A stretch of 64,000 nt of DNA. It comes from Quercus robur (lineage: Eukaryota > Streptophyta > Magnoliopsida > Fagales > Fagaceae). A program made the position numbers and the translations under genes. The stretch covers positions 18,079,351 through 18,143,350 of the forward strand of contig NC_065544.1 of NCBI RefSeq assembly GCF_932294415.1, given 5' to 3'. Each line of letters begins with the position of its first letter. Within the stretch, counting starts at the first letter, position 1. The notes below the pieces were generated by a model. The model ran no database searches. It saw nothing but the letters and a program-made list of their open reading frames with translations, and was not told where the DNA came from. Of the stretch, positions 23,384 through 35,600 are shown in pieces.

Positions 23384-24227
23384 ACAGTTTTTTTTTTTCT
23401 AAAAAAAAAATAGTATAATAATTAATAGGAAGCCCATAATGGTTTGACAACAAATGTATTTTTTTGGTGCGGTCAAACTGTCAAGCAACTACCTTAGGTC
23501 TAATGCTCCTGTGTGTTGAATTCGATGGAATGCGGACACTTGTTAAAAACTTGGGGTAAGACTTGGGTCCAATGCACTGAATGCACTAAACCTAACCCAA
23601 GTCACATGTCTATATCTTAACTAGATCCTGTACACAAAAATACTAAACTCAATCCTTGCCCATCTGTCAAAGACTTGACTCTTTTTTTTTTTTTTGTTGA
23701 CTCTTTGTTGTAATTATGAGTAGTACTATAATGCGTGCTTTATTTTGTTTTGTTTTTTTTCTTCCTCAAAATCAACATTTTGAAGATTTATTTTCCTTTT
23801 ATTTATTTTGGGCAAATTACAATTTACTTACCTGTGGTTTAGCTGAAATTTAAGTTGTCTATCTGTGGTTTAAAAGTTGGCACTTTGCTGACCTAAGTTT
23901 CACTCCATTAGGATTCTGTTATTTCTGTTAGCCACCTCTGTACTTCCATAGTTAAAAACACAAAAAACATAACAAAAACATAAAAATTAAGATCTAAAAG
24001 CATTTTTTTTTTTAAATGGTGAAGGTTTAGCTTAAGAACATTCTTCATCTTTATAAGAACATTCTCATGCCTATTAATCCAAACAAAACTCTCAAGGGGA
24101 TATTCTGATATGAGAATCAATAAAACTTGACAACTCAACAATTTTTAAAGTTGTGTATCTGGCATTGCTTCTTCTTCTTTTTTCCCTTCATTTTGATTGA
24201 TAATTCTGGTTTAGCTATAATAAGATG

Positions 24228-26135
24228 GGCCAAATTGGCCATTTACTACTTTTCACAAAAATTATTAGCAACATACCACTGTTTACAAAATAAGTAGCAA
24301 TATACTACTTTTTTGAAACTCGAGTTCATGGAACTCTAGTTTGCTGTGTAAATCGAGTTTTAAACACTCGAGTTTCAAAAAAGAAAAAAACTTGTGCTGA
24401 CATGGATTTTTTTTTGAAAAAATGCCACATAGAACACAATACTCAAGTTCCATGCAACACAATACTCGAGCTTACCAAGCTTGAGTTCTTTGTAAATACA
24501 AAACTCGAGCGTAATGCTCTTTTTTTTTCTTCTATGATACTCGAGTTTACCAAACTCAAGCTCCTTGTAATATGGAACTCGAGTTTGCTATGCTCGAGTT
24601 CCTTATACCTTTTTTTTTATAATCAACAAATAAACATAAACATAAAAATAAATAATTTCTTTTTTTCATTTGAACACACAAACATATGTTTTTATTAATT
24701 TTTAGGCCACTCATAACCCTCGTTCATTCATTTTTAACACACTCATCAATTTCTAACTTCTCGGAAGCATTATGGTCAAATTGGGTAAAATATTGAGGGT
24801 TACAATGAGAAATTAGAACAACATGTAAAAGAAAAATCTCACTCCATTTTTAGCCATGGGCACACCAAAAGAAGTTTAAGTTAAATATTGTTACTTTATC
24901 AATCATGTTCCAAATTACTATATGGTCAATGATTGATAAGTATTGCAGAAAGAGTGGACCACTCGGATATAAAGAAGAGCTTACATCTTACCATGTTTGG
25001 ATATGTAAGTTCTTGACTTTCAATGTTTCTAAGAGGAATGTGAAAGCTTTTTTCTGTACATCTATAAATAGAGGTTGGATCTCAGAATTCAGCATACCTT
25101 TTCACGATTTTTAATTTCCCCTCTTTATGACTCTTCATTTCTTTTATTTTCTCTCTTACAATAAAGACGTTCTGGAGGCTCTAGCCTTAGGAATTTCTTT
25201 TTTGTAAGCAAGATATTTTAGGTTTTAAAGTGAATTGAATAAATTTCTTTGAACCCTAAAATAGTCCTTCACTAAGAAGAGCACATCCATGCAAGAGGTA
25301 GTTTTTCTTTTCCTTTTTCTGTGATCTTTTCTATTAGTTCTACTTGATGGTGCGTGATTAGATTTAGGATGTTTTTTAATTTCAATTTCTGATGTTATTG
25401 CTAAGAGTTGCATAAACTTAGTTAAAATATGTATTTAAATAATTCTCTTGTTTTGAGTTTCAAATATCTACTCATTAATGAATCTTTTTTTTTTAAACTA
25501 AAAACAGATCTGTATTTTCATTAAATACAGATCTGAATTTTTTACACTTCAAAACTGATCTATATTTTCATTAAATACATATCTGAATTATTTTTACACT
25601 TCAAAACTGATCTGTATTTTCATTAAATATAGATCTAAATTTTTTACACCTTAAAACAAATCTGTATTTAAAAATTAATATGTTGAAATTAAAATTTCTA
25701 TATTTTACAATGCTTCTATTTAAATAAAAAAAAAAAAAAAAAAACATATGTTTTGAGCGTTCAAATGAAAAAAATTACTTATTTTTATGTTTATGTTTAT
25801 TTGTGGATTATCAAAAAAAAAAAAAAAAATGAGGAACTTGAAAGAAAAAAAGAGCATTACGCTCGAGTTTAGTATTTACAAAGAACTCAAGCTTGGTAAG
25901 CTCAAGTATTGTGTTGCATGGAACTCGAGTTTACCAAGCTCGAGTTCCATGTGGCATTTCTTCAATCAAAAAATCCACGTCAACACAAGTTTTTTTTTAT
26001 GAAACTCAAGTATTTAAAACTTGATTTACAAAGCAAATTCGAGTTTCAAAAAAAGTAGTATATTGCTACTTATTTTGTAAACAATGGTATGTTACTAATA
26101 ATTTCCGCGAAAAGTGATAAATGGCCAATTTGGCC
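24228..26135. mobile_element. Second long-inverted-repeat element nested in the first
   Basis: The arms (about 24228-24700 and 25735-26135) both end in the palindrome GGCCAAATTGGCC. They carry many copies of CTCGAG in 'aaactcgag(t/c)' contexts and match in inverse for about 450 bp. Flanks 'taataagatg' (left) and 'gtaatagatg' (right) look like a decayed 9-10 bp target duplication, again Mutator-like. The ~1-kb spacer has no recognised gene. It contains a TATA-like word (TATAAATAG near 25061-25073) followed by a leader-like region, and the 57-bp repeat listed separately. Confidence 0.75.
25503..25672. repeat. Tandem repeat, ~57 bp unit, three copies plus a partial one
   Basis: The unit is 'cagatctgtattttcattaa', then 'atacagatctgaatttttt', then 'acacttcaaaa'. 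Each unit contains an inverted pair CAGATCTGTATTT / AAATACAGATCTG, so each could form a hairpin. Confidence 0.85.
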
Positions 26136-26964
26136 GTAATAGATGTCTTAGTGTGGCCGAGATTTAACTTCCTCCTAGCAGTTGAACACTTGTTCATAAT
26201 TCCCAACAAGATAAACATAGAGATCCTCTTGAAAGTACAGAAAATGGTAAAGGAATACAATATACAAAGCGGCGTCCTACAAGGAGTATATCACACCAGC
26301 AAATTAAAAAATAAGTACATTTCTGACTTCTACTTCCAAAATTTAAAAATTCATTATTTCATAAAAATTTGAAGTAAAATTAAAATTTTGATTAAATTAA
26401 AAATCATTACATCTCCATCTTCTATCTCATCTTCATCAACTCTTGGTAATAGTGGAGTTGGAGACGAACCAGTTGTCCAAAGCCTTGATCTCCCCATGGC
26501 CTCTCTCCTAGAATATAATAATTTGGTTTTGTCTAGTCCAGAATAAGTTTATCATATCAAAATATGCCTAAAAATTACTTTGTAAGAGGCTAACATCTGT
26601 GATTTGCACAACATCCATAAGTCAAGACATGCAAAAATTCAAACATTCATTGATTAAATGGATTGATTAAATGGAGGAAGAATATCCCCTTGATAATTTT
26701 GTTAGGATTGATAGGCTTGAGAATGTTCTTATGAAGGGGAAGAATGTTCTTAAGCCAAACTTTCACAATTTTAAGAAATATACTTTTAGATCTTGATATT
26801 TATGTTTTTGTTATGTTTTTTGTGTTTTTAATGGTGGAAATACAGAGGTGGGTAACGGAAGCCTAATGAAGTAAACCTCAAATAGGCAAAATGCCAACTT
26901 TTAAACCATAAATAGACAACTTAAAATTTGGTCGAACCACATATAAGTAAGTTGTAATTTATCC

Positions 26965-28308
26965 TTAAAAATTTATTACTTTTACAGTCTTTTACTGTTG
27001 AAACATGGCATGGATTGATTGGTTTTTAAGATTTCCTTTAGATTGCTTATGTGCTAAAAGTGGTCATGCGTTGATCGGGCTAAGGTTGGGATCAACCCAC
27101 TACTCGACTCGACCCTCACCTCTTAGTTGGCGAACTCTCCCACACACTACAAATTGATTTTTTTTTTTTTTTTTTTTTTTTTTTGAGAAACGCACTACCA
27201 ATTGATTGATTAGCTAAAATCGTCTACACCTCACATTCAAGTGGACAGTCGAACATCGTACGAGTCCCTAGATCTGACACTTTAATAGATTTGCACATCC
27301 AAACTCCAAAGTCAAAAATACACATCATAAATCCAAATTTGCACACCTAATGACAAATCACAAAATCTAGATTTACACATCATTCTTATCATAAAGTAAA
27401 ACACAAAAATGATGAGAACACAACCGCAAGGACCTAGCAAAACCCAAAAAACCAATAACCCACACCAACCTTCAAATCTTTAGTATTCTCATTGTTTACT
27501 TGTATAATGTATGTAATATGTAGTTACATCACCATCACCAATTGTGCATTCCCTTAACAGAGAACTATAGGTTCCATCACAACTGCACTTGGATATGAGT
27601 TCATGGAATTTCCATGTGGTTCTAATAATCACAAGAACAAAGTGTGGCTCCCAACTTGGTGGATCTTTTTTTTCTTTCTTTTCTTTTTTTCTTGTTTTTG
27701 AGAAGGAACTTAGTTGAATCCTTAAGCTACAACCCACAATAGGAAGATAACGTGTATCTGTCATGTGCAACGCACATGACTTACTTAACCACACTTAAAG
27801 TAATTGTGCACAATCATTTTAAATGAGTCATGTGCATCACACATGATTAGGACTCATCTTCCTATCGTAGATTGAAGCCTAAGGCTTCAACCAAGTTTGT
27901 AGTTAAACTGTTAACGGATTATGATCCTTGGAGAGCTAGTTGGAGGTCGTTTTGGTCATGTTAAAGAGAGATCAAGCTGCGGAACTCAATACACAACATC
28001 AGCAACGCATAATCATTAGCAAAAAATTTGAGGCATTTACAATGTGGAAGCAATGCATACATATTCAGTGTACCAATCATATGATGTTGTGCCGTATGTA
28101 GATTCTATGGTTATACTCTACAAAGATGATACTTGGATTTATGCCTCTAACATGAGCATGTAAGGATCTTGACCTCCACTGAACTTCATTAACACGCTTC
28201 CAGAACTACTAGACTCTAATTTGTCAAAATCTGGAGGTATTATTTCGAACCCCGAGCTGTAGAGCATTAAAGTCTTGAACATCCACAGCTACATCATCTT
28301 TCTCTAGA
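26965..28308. other. Intergenic between the inverted-repeat block and VPS3
   Basis: No supported exon. It holds a T tract (about 27159-27183), a fold-back element at about 27.7-27.9 kb, and the 3' flank of the minus-strand VPS3 gene. Confidence 0.45.
27706..27897. mobile_element. Fold-back MITE-like element, ~190 bp
   Basis: The left arm 'gttgaatccttaagctaca' is followed by 'aataggaagat' and 'catgtgcaacgcacatgact'. It is mirrored by a right arm containing 'agtcatgtgcatcacacatg', 'atcttcctat' and 'aggcttcaac'. Nearly the whole segment folds on itself. Confidence 0.75.
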
Positions 28309-29468
28309 TCATCGGGTCACAAGCCAACCTGGTTTAATTAGAATATCTTGCTTGAAGTTGCGACCTGTGACAGAAGTCGACTCACCCTGACGACGAAAAC
28401 ACTGCACAAGAAAGGATGTAGTTCTTATCATCAATCAAACAAGGATGCACACACTTAACCCTTGAATGTTAGAAGACTTATACTGGATGGTCACAACTTC
28501 TATGAAATTCTAGATTAATGAAGTATGAACTGGTTTACTTATTTCTTTTTTCTGTTTTTTTTCCTGGTTTACTCAATTGTCCATGTATGATGTATGTAAA
28601 GAATACTTTGATCAAAAGCCATGAAGACAATGGATGGGGAAAATATTTGATCCCTACAACTAGTAAGTAGTAACTACTAGGATCTAAAGGGATGAAGTGC
28701 ATTCCTTTCCCTGTGCCCCATCAGCAACCAAATGTTTTGGAAAATAAAGAATTTCTGCAGTGAAATCCTGAAATTCAATGCCCCATACTATTCCAGAAAT
28801 TCATCCTCATTGAAATATACAAGGTCAATATCACAAACCTTGTAACAGACGATGGTATCATCTGGGTACATTGCAAACAGTTTAGTTCCAAGTCGGGCAT
28901 GACAGGAATCACAAAGGCTCTCATCATTGATCTGGACATGTCTTGATCTTTCCTCCAATCTTGCTAACCTCGCATCGACGTCTACAGCACGGGACATATT
29001 ACGCACAATCTGAAATATTCATTTAGGCACAGATCAAATTAAATACTTTACAACAGGCCTAATTTTGTTTTATTAGTAAGTTTACACACCCAATTGGTTT
29101 TGAACCCACAACCTTACTGTCCACCCTTTCCTGAGGGGGAGGAAGTGTGTGCTACAGTAAGTCTAATTTCAAAGAACCTGACTCTAACCTGTCCCTCTGA
29201 TTCGGTAAAACATGTGGGAGCAATTGTCAAACTAAAAAACCAGGGCAGCGATGAACAACATTACTGGTTTTTTAATATTTTGGGTTTGGTAAGTTCTGTA
29301 AAAAATATGGAATTGGTTCTAGTTTGCTGCTTTGCTTCAATCAGTTTGCACATGTTTCCATGAAAACCTAAAATGCAATTAACATATAGTTCAGCAAACT
29401 GAATATGGAGCACAAATACTTTGATCAGGTTTTTATTGATTTAAAACCAGTTTCGATCTTCTCCACAA

Positions 29469-29504
<36 letters not shown>

Positions 29505-29613
29505 CAATTTGACCAAATGATTAAATCTGACAAACACCCCCTAATGAATATGGAGCACAAATACTTTGATCAGGTTTTTATTGATTTAAAACCAGTTTCG
29601 ATCTTCTACACAA

Positions 29614-29658
<45 letters not shown>

Positions 29659-32600
29659 CAATTTGACCAAATGATTAAATCTGACAAACACCCCCTAATG
29701 TATAGCAAATGGAGCTGTCAGCCTGTGACCAACAGGAACAAGCACAAGTGTGCACACACACACACATAGATGATTGTAAAGGTAGATCATAAACTATGTT
29801 GACTTCAGTTATACTAATACCATGGCTTTATAGTAGATCATCTTGCTCCCATATTAATTTGATCTACTGCAAGGACAGTGGTTTGAGGAACCCAAATAGA
29901 TCTGGCTTAATGTCACCCATAATGCAATGTAATTCAATGAAGGCCTAAAGCAATGAAGGGGTTTAAAGGGATATGGATAGAATAGGTGAAAAGAACCTTT
30001 ATCATTTCATGTTGTTACCTAAGGCAGCAACAAGGCAAATCAATGATTGGTTAATGTAAATATGATTAGGAGAGCAAATCCACCAAGTGGGTTTTGGACC
30101 ATATAACCTCACCCTTCACCCACACTTGAGAGAGGAAGAGTTGTTATTTGAGACAGGGCTCATTAGCAAAGTTCAAAGACCAACTAAAAGATAAACCATG
30201 CTGTTACATTTACGAAGGAACCACAATAAAGCTTAAAGATCAACTAATGCAACTATGATATGGAAAAGAACAAGACTGAATATTCAAAAAGGTCAGAGAC
30301 ATTTGTTACTGTAGTTCATGATCCTATTGTCTCATCACGAGAAATCTCAAATTCAAAATAAATTTACCTGCCCTTGACGATGATGATGAAGGCGAGCTCT
30401 AAACATTCTCAATATTGTCTCAGAGGCTAGTTGGAGGGGCATATCTGGAGACAATTTCTGCCATATAGGAAGCAACTTTTTGGTAAGAACATAATAGCTT
30501 AAAACTCCCAACCAGACTTCTAAAGCAAACAAACTTCATAATCTGTTTAGATCCCTAGATTTGGCATTGTATTGGACTTTGGATTTGCTATTGGAGGTTC
30601 CAATTCCAAATTGTTTAGATGTCTAATAAGCTTGAGTTGGCATTGAATTCCAATTCCACACAAAAAGTAAAAGTTTGGAATCCACGACAGTGTATCATGC
30701 GACAATCACTGTAAATCAAATTCAAATTGTGTATATGGATTCCAATTTCTTAACTATGTATGCAACACTAAACTTTAGATGGCCTTATGCATTTATTCCT
30801 TTCATAGTTTACACGTAAGTTTAAAATGTTACATAATTCCATAGCCCTATAGTTGGCCGACAAACAATTCAACTAACAGTTGATAAAACCAATTAAAAAA
30901 TGAAAATTAGCTATGTCAGACTATCAATAAAATAAAAACTAAAATCACAATAGGGCCACATAAGTTAATCTAGAAAAATAATAACCATGCAATTCTCCCA
31001 TTCTTATTTGAGCTTTCCCATCAATTTAGAATATAGGAATCTAACCTTCAGACTCTAGTACAAAAATTCCATGACTTTGCATGCTGAGCCCATTTTCAAC
31101 CCTAATTTTTTTCTCTCTTTAGCATGAACCCTAAACATTTTTAAAACCACATATTCTTCTTCTTTTTTTTCTTTTTTTTTTTTTTGATAAGTAAAACCAC
31201 ATCTTCTTGTTAAAACTGACCACCACAGTGTTCAAAGCCTCCCAAAGTCCTTTAACTCCCTTTTGTTCATAAAGCAAATCTGGCCATGATGGCATATTTT
31301 TTACTCAGTTTATTAATGAATAGAAACCTGCTTCCCCACCTGGCTCTTATAAGAGAAGGAAGTGCTATTTGGTCTAGAGCTCATTAACCCCAGAACCCAT
31401 ACCATCTTAAAAATAGAAAGCCTGAATATTTACCGAGTTTGAATAAAACAAGCATAGATGCCATCATCAATTCATGCTATGAGGGTTCCATCTCTACCTT
31501 GTATAATGTAATGAACTAAAATCTATGGAGGGGAAAAAAAGACATCATGGATTTTTCATCCATTGGCTGGGGAAAAGAGGAGGGGGGGGGGGGGGGGGGG
31601 GAGGTGGTTTATAATTAAAGGGTGTGGCCTTACTAAAGAAAGCAATGTGTAACATGCAATAGGAGAAAACTTCTGGTCAACTAGAACCTATCTTTGTTAT
31701 AAAACAGGATCTTGAAATACTCTACGAGAATGAGGGGCAAGATAGTTTTATCCAACTCCAGAAATCTTCTACATTAGTAGTGGTAGTAAAAACGGATGGG
31801 TCAATTAAGGAGATTATAGAGAATAAGACTCCAAATATAAAAAATGATGGAAAAGAATACATGTGGCCACTAGAATAAAATGATGGAAATATTAATCCAA
31901 AAAAAGAAAGAATAAAATGATGGAAAAGATTTTTTTTTTTTTTTTTGATAAGTAATAAGAATAGTATTAATCAAGAAGAAAAAACGAATAAAGCAAGTAC
32001 AAGGTGTTCATGATGGTGAACACAAGAAAAAGCAACAAACAACAACAAAGATTAAAAAAAGCAGCTTAGGTGATAATACTAAGAGAAGAAAGAAAATGAT
32101 GGAAGAACAAGTCGAAGAGCCCCAGCACCTAGTCCAATCAAACAAAGTACTCTAGCATAGAGCTAGTAACTGAACAATCAATTTCTCTTTAGCCTCAAAA
32201 GAGCGCCAATTTCTTTCCATCCAAACAACCCACATCAAACAACCAGGAACTATATTCCAAATGTCCGAAGAAAATTTCCCCAACCAAAAACTCCAACAAG
32301 ACACCAAACAATCCACAGAACCTAGCATGACCCATTGGATCCCAAATACCTGTAACATTCGTACCCACAACGAGTGAGCTACAGGAAAATGTAGGAGAAG
32401 ATGACCTATAGTTTCCTCATTACAATAACACATACAACACCGATCGCCAACCCAAAAAAATTACGACTAGACTTGATTGTTATTGTAGATAAAAAATCAA
32501 TGTTTGAAGTAAGAGGTATTAGTAAGTGCCCAGTCACCTATAATATAGTTCTCATATTCCGGAACAAGTTATAGACGAAAACAATGGATTTGCACTACTC

Positions 32601-35600
32601 TATGTGACAAGTTTCTATAAATGATTACACTCCAATCTTTCTCAATATGTAAAACCAGATGTGAGAATTTTTTTTTTTTTTTTTTTTTTAATTGGTAAGT
32701 TACACACACCCTAATGGGTCTTGAACCAACGACCTCACCCTCCAACCAATTATTGTGGGAGAAAGAAGTGCCAATTGAGCTATAGCTCGTTGGCAAAACC
32801 AGAGTATAAGCTTTAAAGTCTGTAGAAAGCAAAACAATTCTTAAAGCAAGAAGTGAATAATGGACAAACAGGTCATGCATGCTTGTGACTGAAAGGGGAT
32901 GTAATACCTCCAAAACTTGCAAAGGATCCAATGATTCTCCATGATTGTGTAGAAGGCGAACAGCAGCCTTAAACATTGGCTCCTTACCGTCTTGTGGATC
33001 CAAATACATATCAAGTAACCTGAGTCATCATAAACAAAGAAAGGAGACAAAGTGCATTAACAAAAAGCTACACACTTGTTTTATATACACAAATAAAAAA
33101 TTTAGGGAGAATAGAAAAAAACCAACTGCATATAGGCATCTGGTCTGCCAATCTCTGCACAATACTGTTCAGCTGCTTCACTATCTTCCAGTTTCCTGAA
33201 AGACAAGTGTACATTAATCACATATATCCAGCAATTCACTTCTCACTGACAACTTTTAAGATAACATGAAACTCACAAGCTGGCACGTGCTCCTAAACCA
33301 TGAATGTTTAGGGCTTAAATTCCTTTATATTTTCAAAATTCCACAAAATATACCCAACAAAGAATTTATCTAAACTAATGCTAATTCAAACCACATCTCT
33401 CTTTTCTTTTTCTTTTTTAAGTAAATTATACACACACCAATTGGGTCTTCCAGCCACAGCCACAGCTACAACCACAAGCAGATCCTCTGCCTATTCTTGG
33501 ACAAGAGGTACCATTGGAGCATGGACTGGGCATGTTAGGAGACTGCTAGATGTTATCTCATGATATACACAATTAAGAATGAAAGAACAAAATTCTTCAG
33601 CAGATTTACGCAATATATATATATATATATATATGTATAGAACAGAAACACAGTCGCATCGAATTCAACTCTGAGGTAAAATGCTTAGAAAGCTATCCGC
33701 ATTCACACAAAAAATATTGTAACGGTTTTCTATCCCACATCCTCAAAAATCCCACCACTATTACGACCTGATCAAAGTGACATTAGCTACAATTCTTGAG
33801 AAATAAAATTTAGAAGTTCAACGCTTTTTTTGTTTTTTTTTTCCCCTCTGTAATGCATCTTGCAAGAACAAGGAAATTGATAGACTATACATCCAGTGCC
33901 AAGAGCCTTGTAGTTTAGTATCATAGTAAGCTCTCCTTTATTAGGAGAACCAAAATTTGAATCCCCTCTCCTGAGTTGTAACTATCAAATTATCAAAAAA
34001 TCAATACACCCAGCCATGGAAGCTAAACCACCAGCCAAACAAGCAGAGGTTTCTCCTGATGTCTCCAATCTTAGTAGAACTTTAAGGCATTGGTTAAGGT
34101 TTCAGAGAAAAAGATGAGAGGAAGAGATTTGAGATACCATGCACACCAACATGAGGCAGTTCATATGGGACAACATCTTAAGGTCAATGATCAACATGTC
34201 AATTCCACATACCAAATAGAGAAAACAAACGCGATAAACTATCACTAATCCCAAAAGCTTGAGCTGATAGAAAATTGTGAATTTAATCAATTATCTATTA
34301 TTCTAACACTACACCCCACATATAGGCCCATACTCCCCATTAATAAAGTGGGGCCCAATAAATGGAAGTTTTAAATTTTTAAATGGGAGGAAGAGTGAAG
34401 AAGACAACGTTCAAACTTAGGACCATTTGCTCTGAAACTATGAAAAATAATTTTTTTTATACAGGTAAATAAAATTTCATTAAAAACTTTCACTGATCCC
34501 GAAAGCTTAAATTGATAGGAAAAGGTATAATCACTTATAAACATTATTTGAGAAAAAATGCATAAGACCCATGTAAAACAACTTTTCTCCTATCCTTCTG
34601 TAAATGACGGCAAATTTTTTTCCCCCCTGAAGTAATTAAAAAACATCTGCAATTTAAAAACAAGACTAAAGAATGTAGTACAAGAGAAGCCACTAACTGC
34701 TATAATCCAATTAATGAGTTATCTCAGAAGTAATAGCTTCAGCTTAATTACATAATGCTTAGTACCCTAAAACTTATCTCCTGCCATTGGCTCCACATAA
34801 GACAGAACAAGATAAATTCTTTTATTGAAATCTTCTGAGTGCAGGACACAAGTATTGTGCCCTCAGGTGTCTTACACGCAAATTTTCATATACGAGAAGT
34901 GCCTTTTAAAAACAAATCTAAAACAAAATTGAAATGGAAAAGTAAAAAGACTGTAGTTAAAATTTGAAACTTACAATGCCAAAATTTGGAGCACTAATGC
35001 CTCTTGACCCAGTTTTCTGTAAAGAATTGCCTGTCAAAGTCAGGAATAATATTTAGCAATAAGCAAAGACCATTTACCATTTGGCACTAAAAAAGTATCA
35101 ATGCCATTCATGCCTGACCTAAAAACAGTTTGAAAGAAATGATGCAAATCATTAGGCAGTAAACGATCTCAATAGTACATAATCAGAAGATTCAGCCAAG
35201 TCAATGGGCAGAACCAACAACAAAGTAATTATAAGAGTTCCAATGGACCTTTTCCAACCATAACTCCGATCCTTCAATCAAGTCAAGAACTTCCTCTGGA
35301 TCATACAAGTCTGAAGACGACAAAAATATCTGCAGTCTTTCTCGAAGTGGACTTTCAAAGATCGAGTTCATTCTATTATCAGAAATTACTGTCTCATCTA
35401 CCCTTCCAATGTCACTGTTTTGATAAGTATTTTCAGCTTCAAAGGCTTCAATTGCTGATTTGGCAAGTGATAGAGCATATAATGTATGGAATTGAGTATC
35501 ATCACAGTCCTGATCTTCAATCAACCACTGGAGGTACCTGCGAAATTAAAAGAGGTGAAAACAAATTCACACTCTGAAAGGCACATAAAATAAGAAAGAA

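Larger units (their letters stand above)
23811..26964. mobile_element. Long-inverted-repeat DNA element (Mutator-like), outer layer
   Basis: The left arm (about 23811-24125) begins GGCAAATTACAATTTACTTA. The right arm (about 26690-26964), read in reverse, begins GGATAAATTACAACTTACTT. The arms match for roughly 300 bp, including 'ggtttaaaagttggca', 'aacataacaaaaacata' and 'atcaaggggatattc'-like words. Ends of the type GGNAAATTACANNTTAC with long arms are typical of plant Mutator-like elements, but I could not read a clean 9-bp target duplication. No transposase is visible. Confidence 0.75.

Noticed and set aside
24905-25114. A possible LTR or promoter with TATAAATAG in the spacer of the inner inverted-repeat element
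   Set aside because: No second repeat, no TG...CA ends and no target duplication were found, so it is mentioned only as a TATA-like word.
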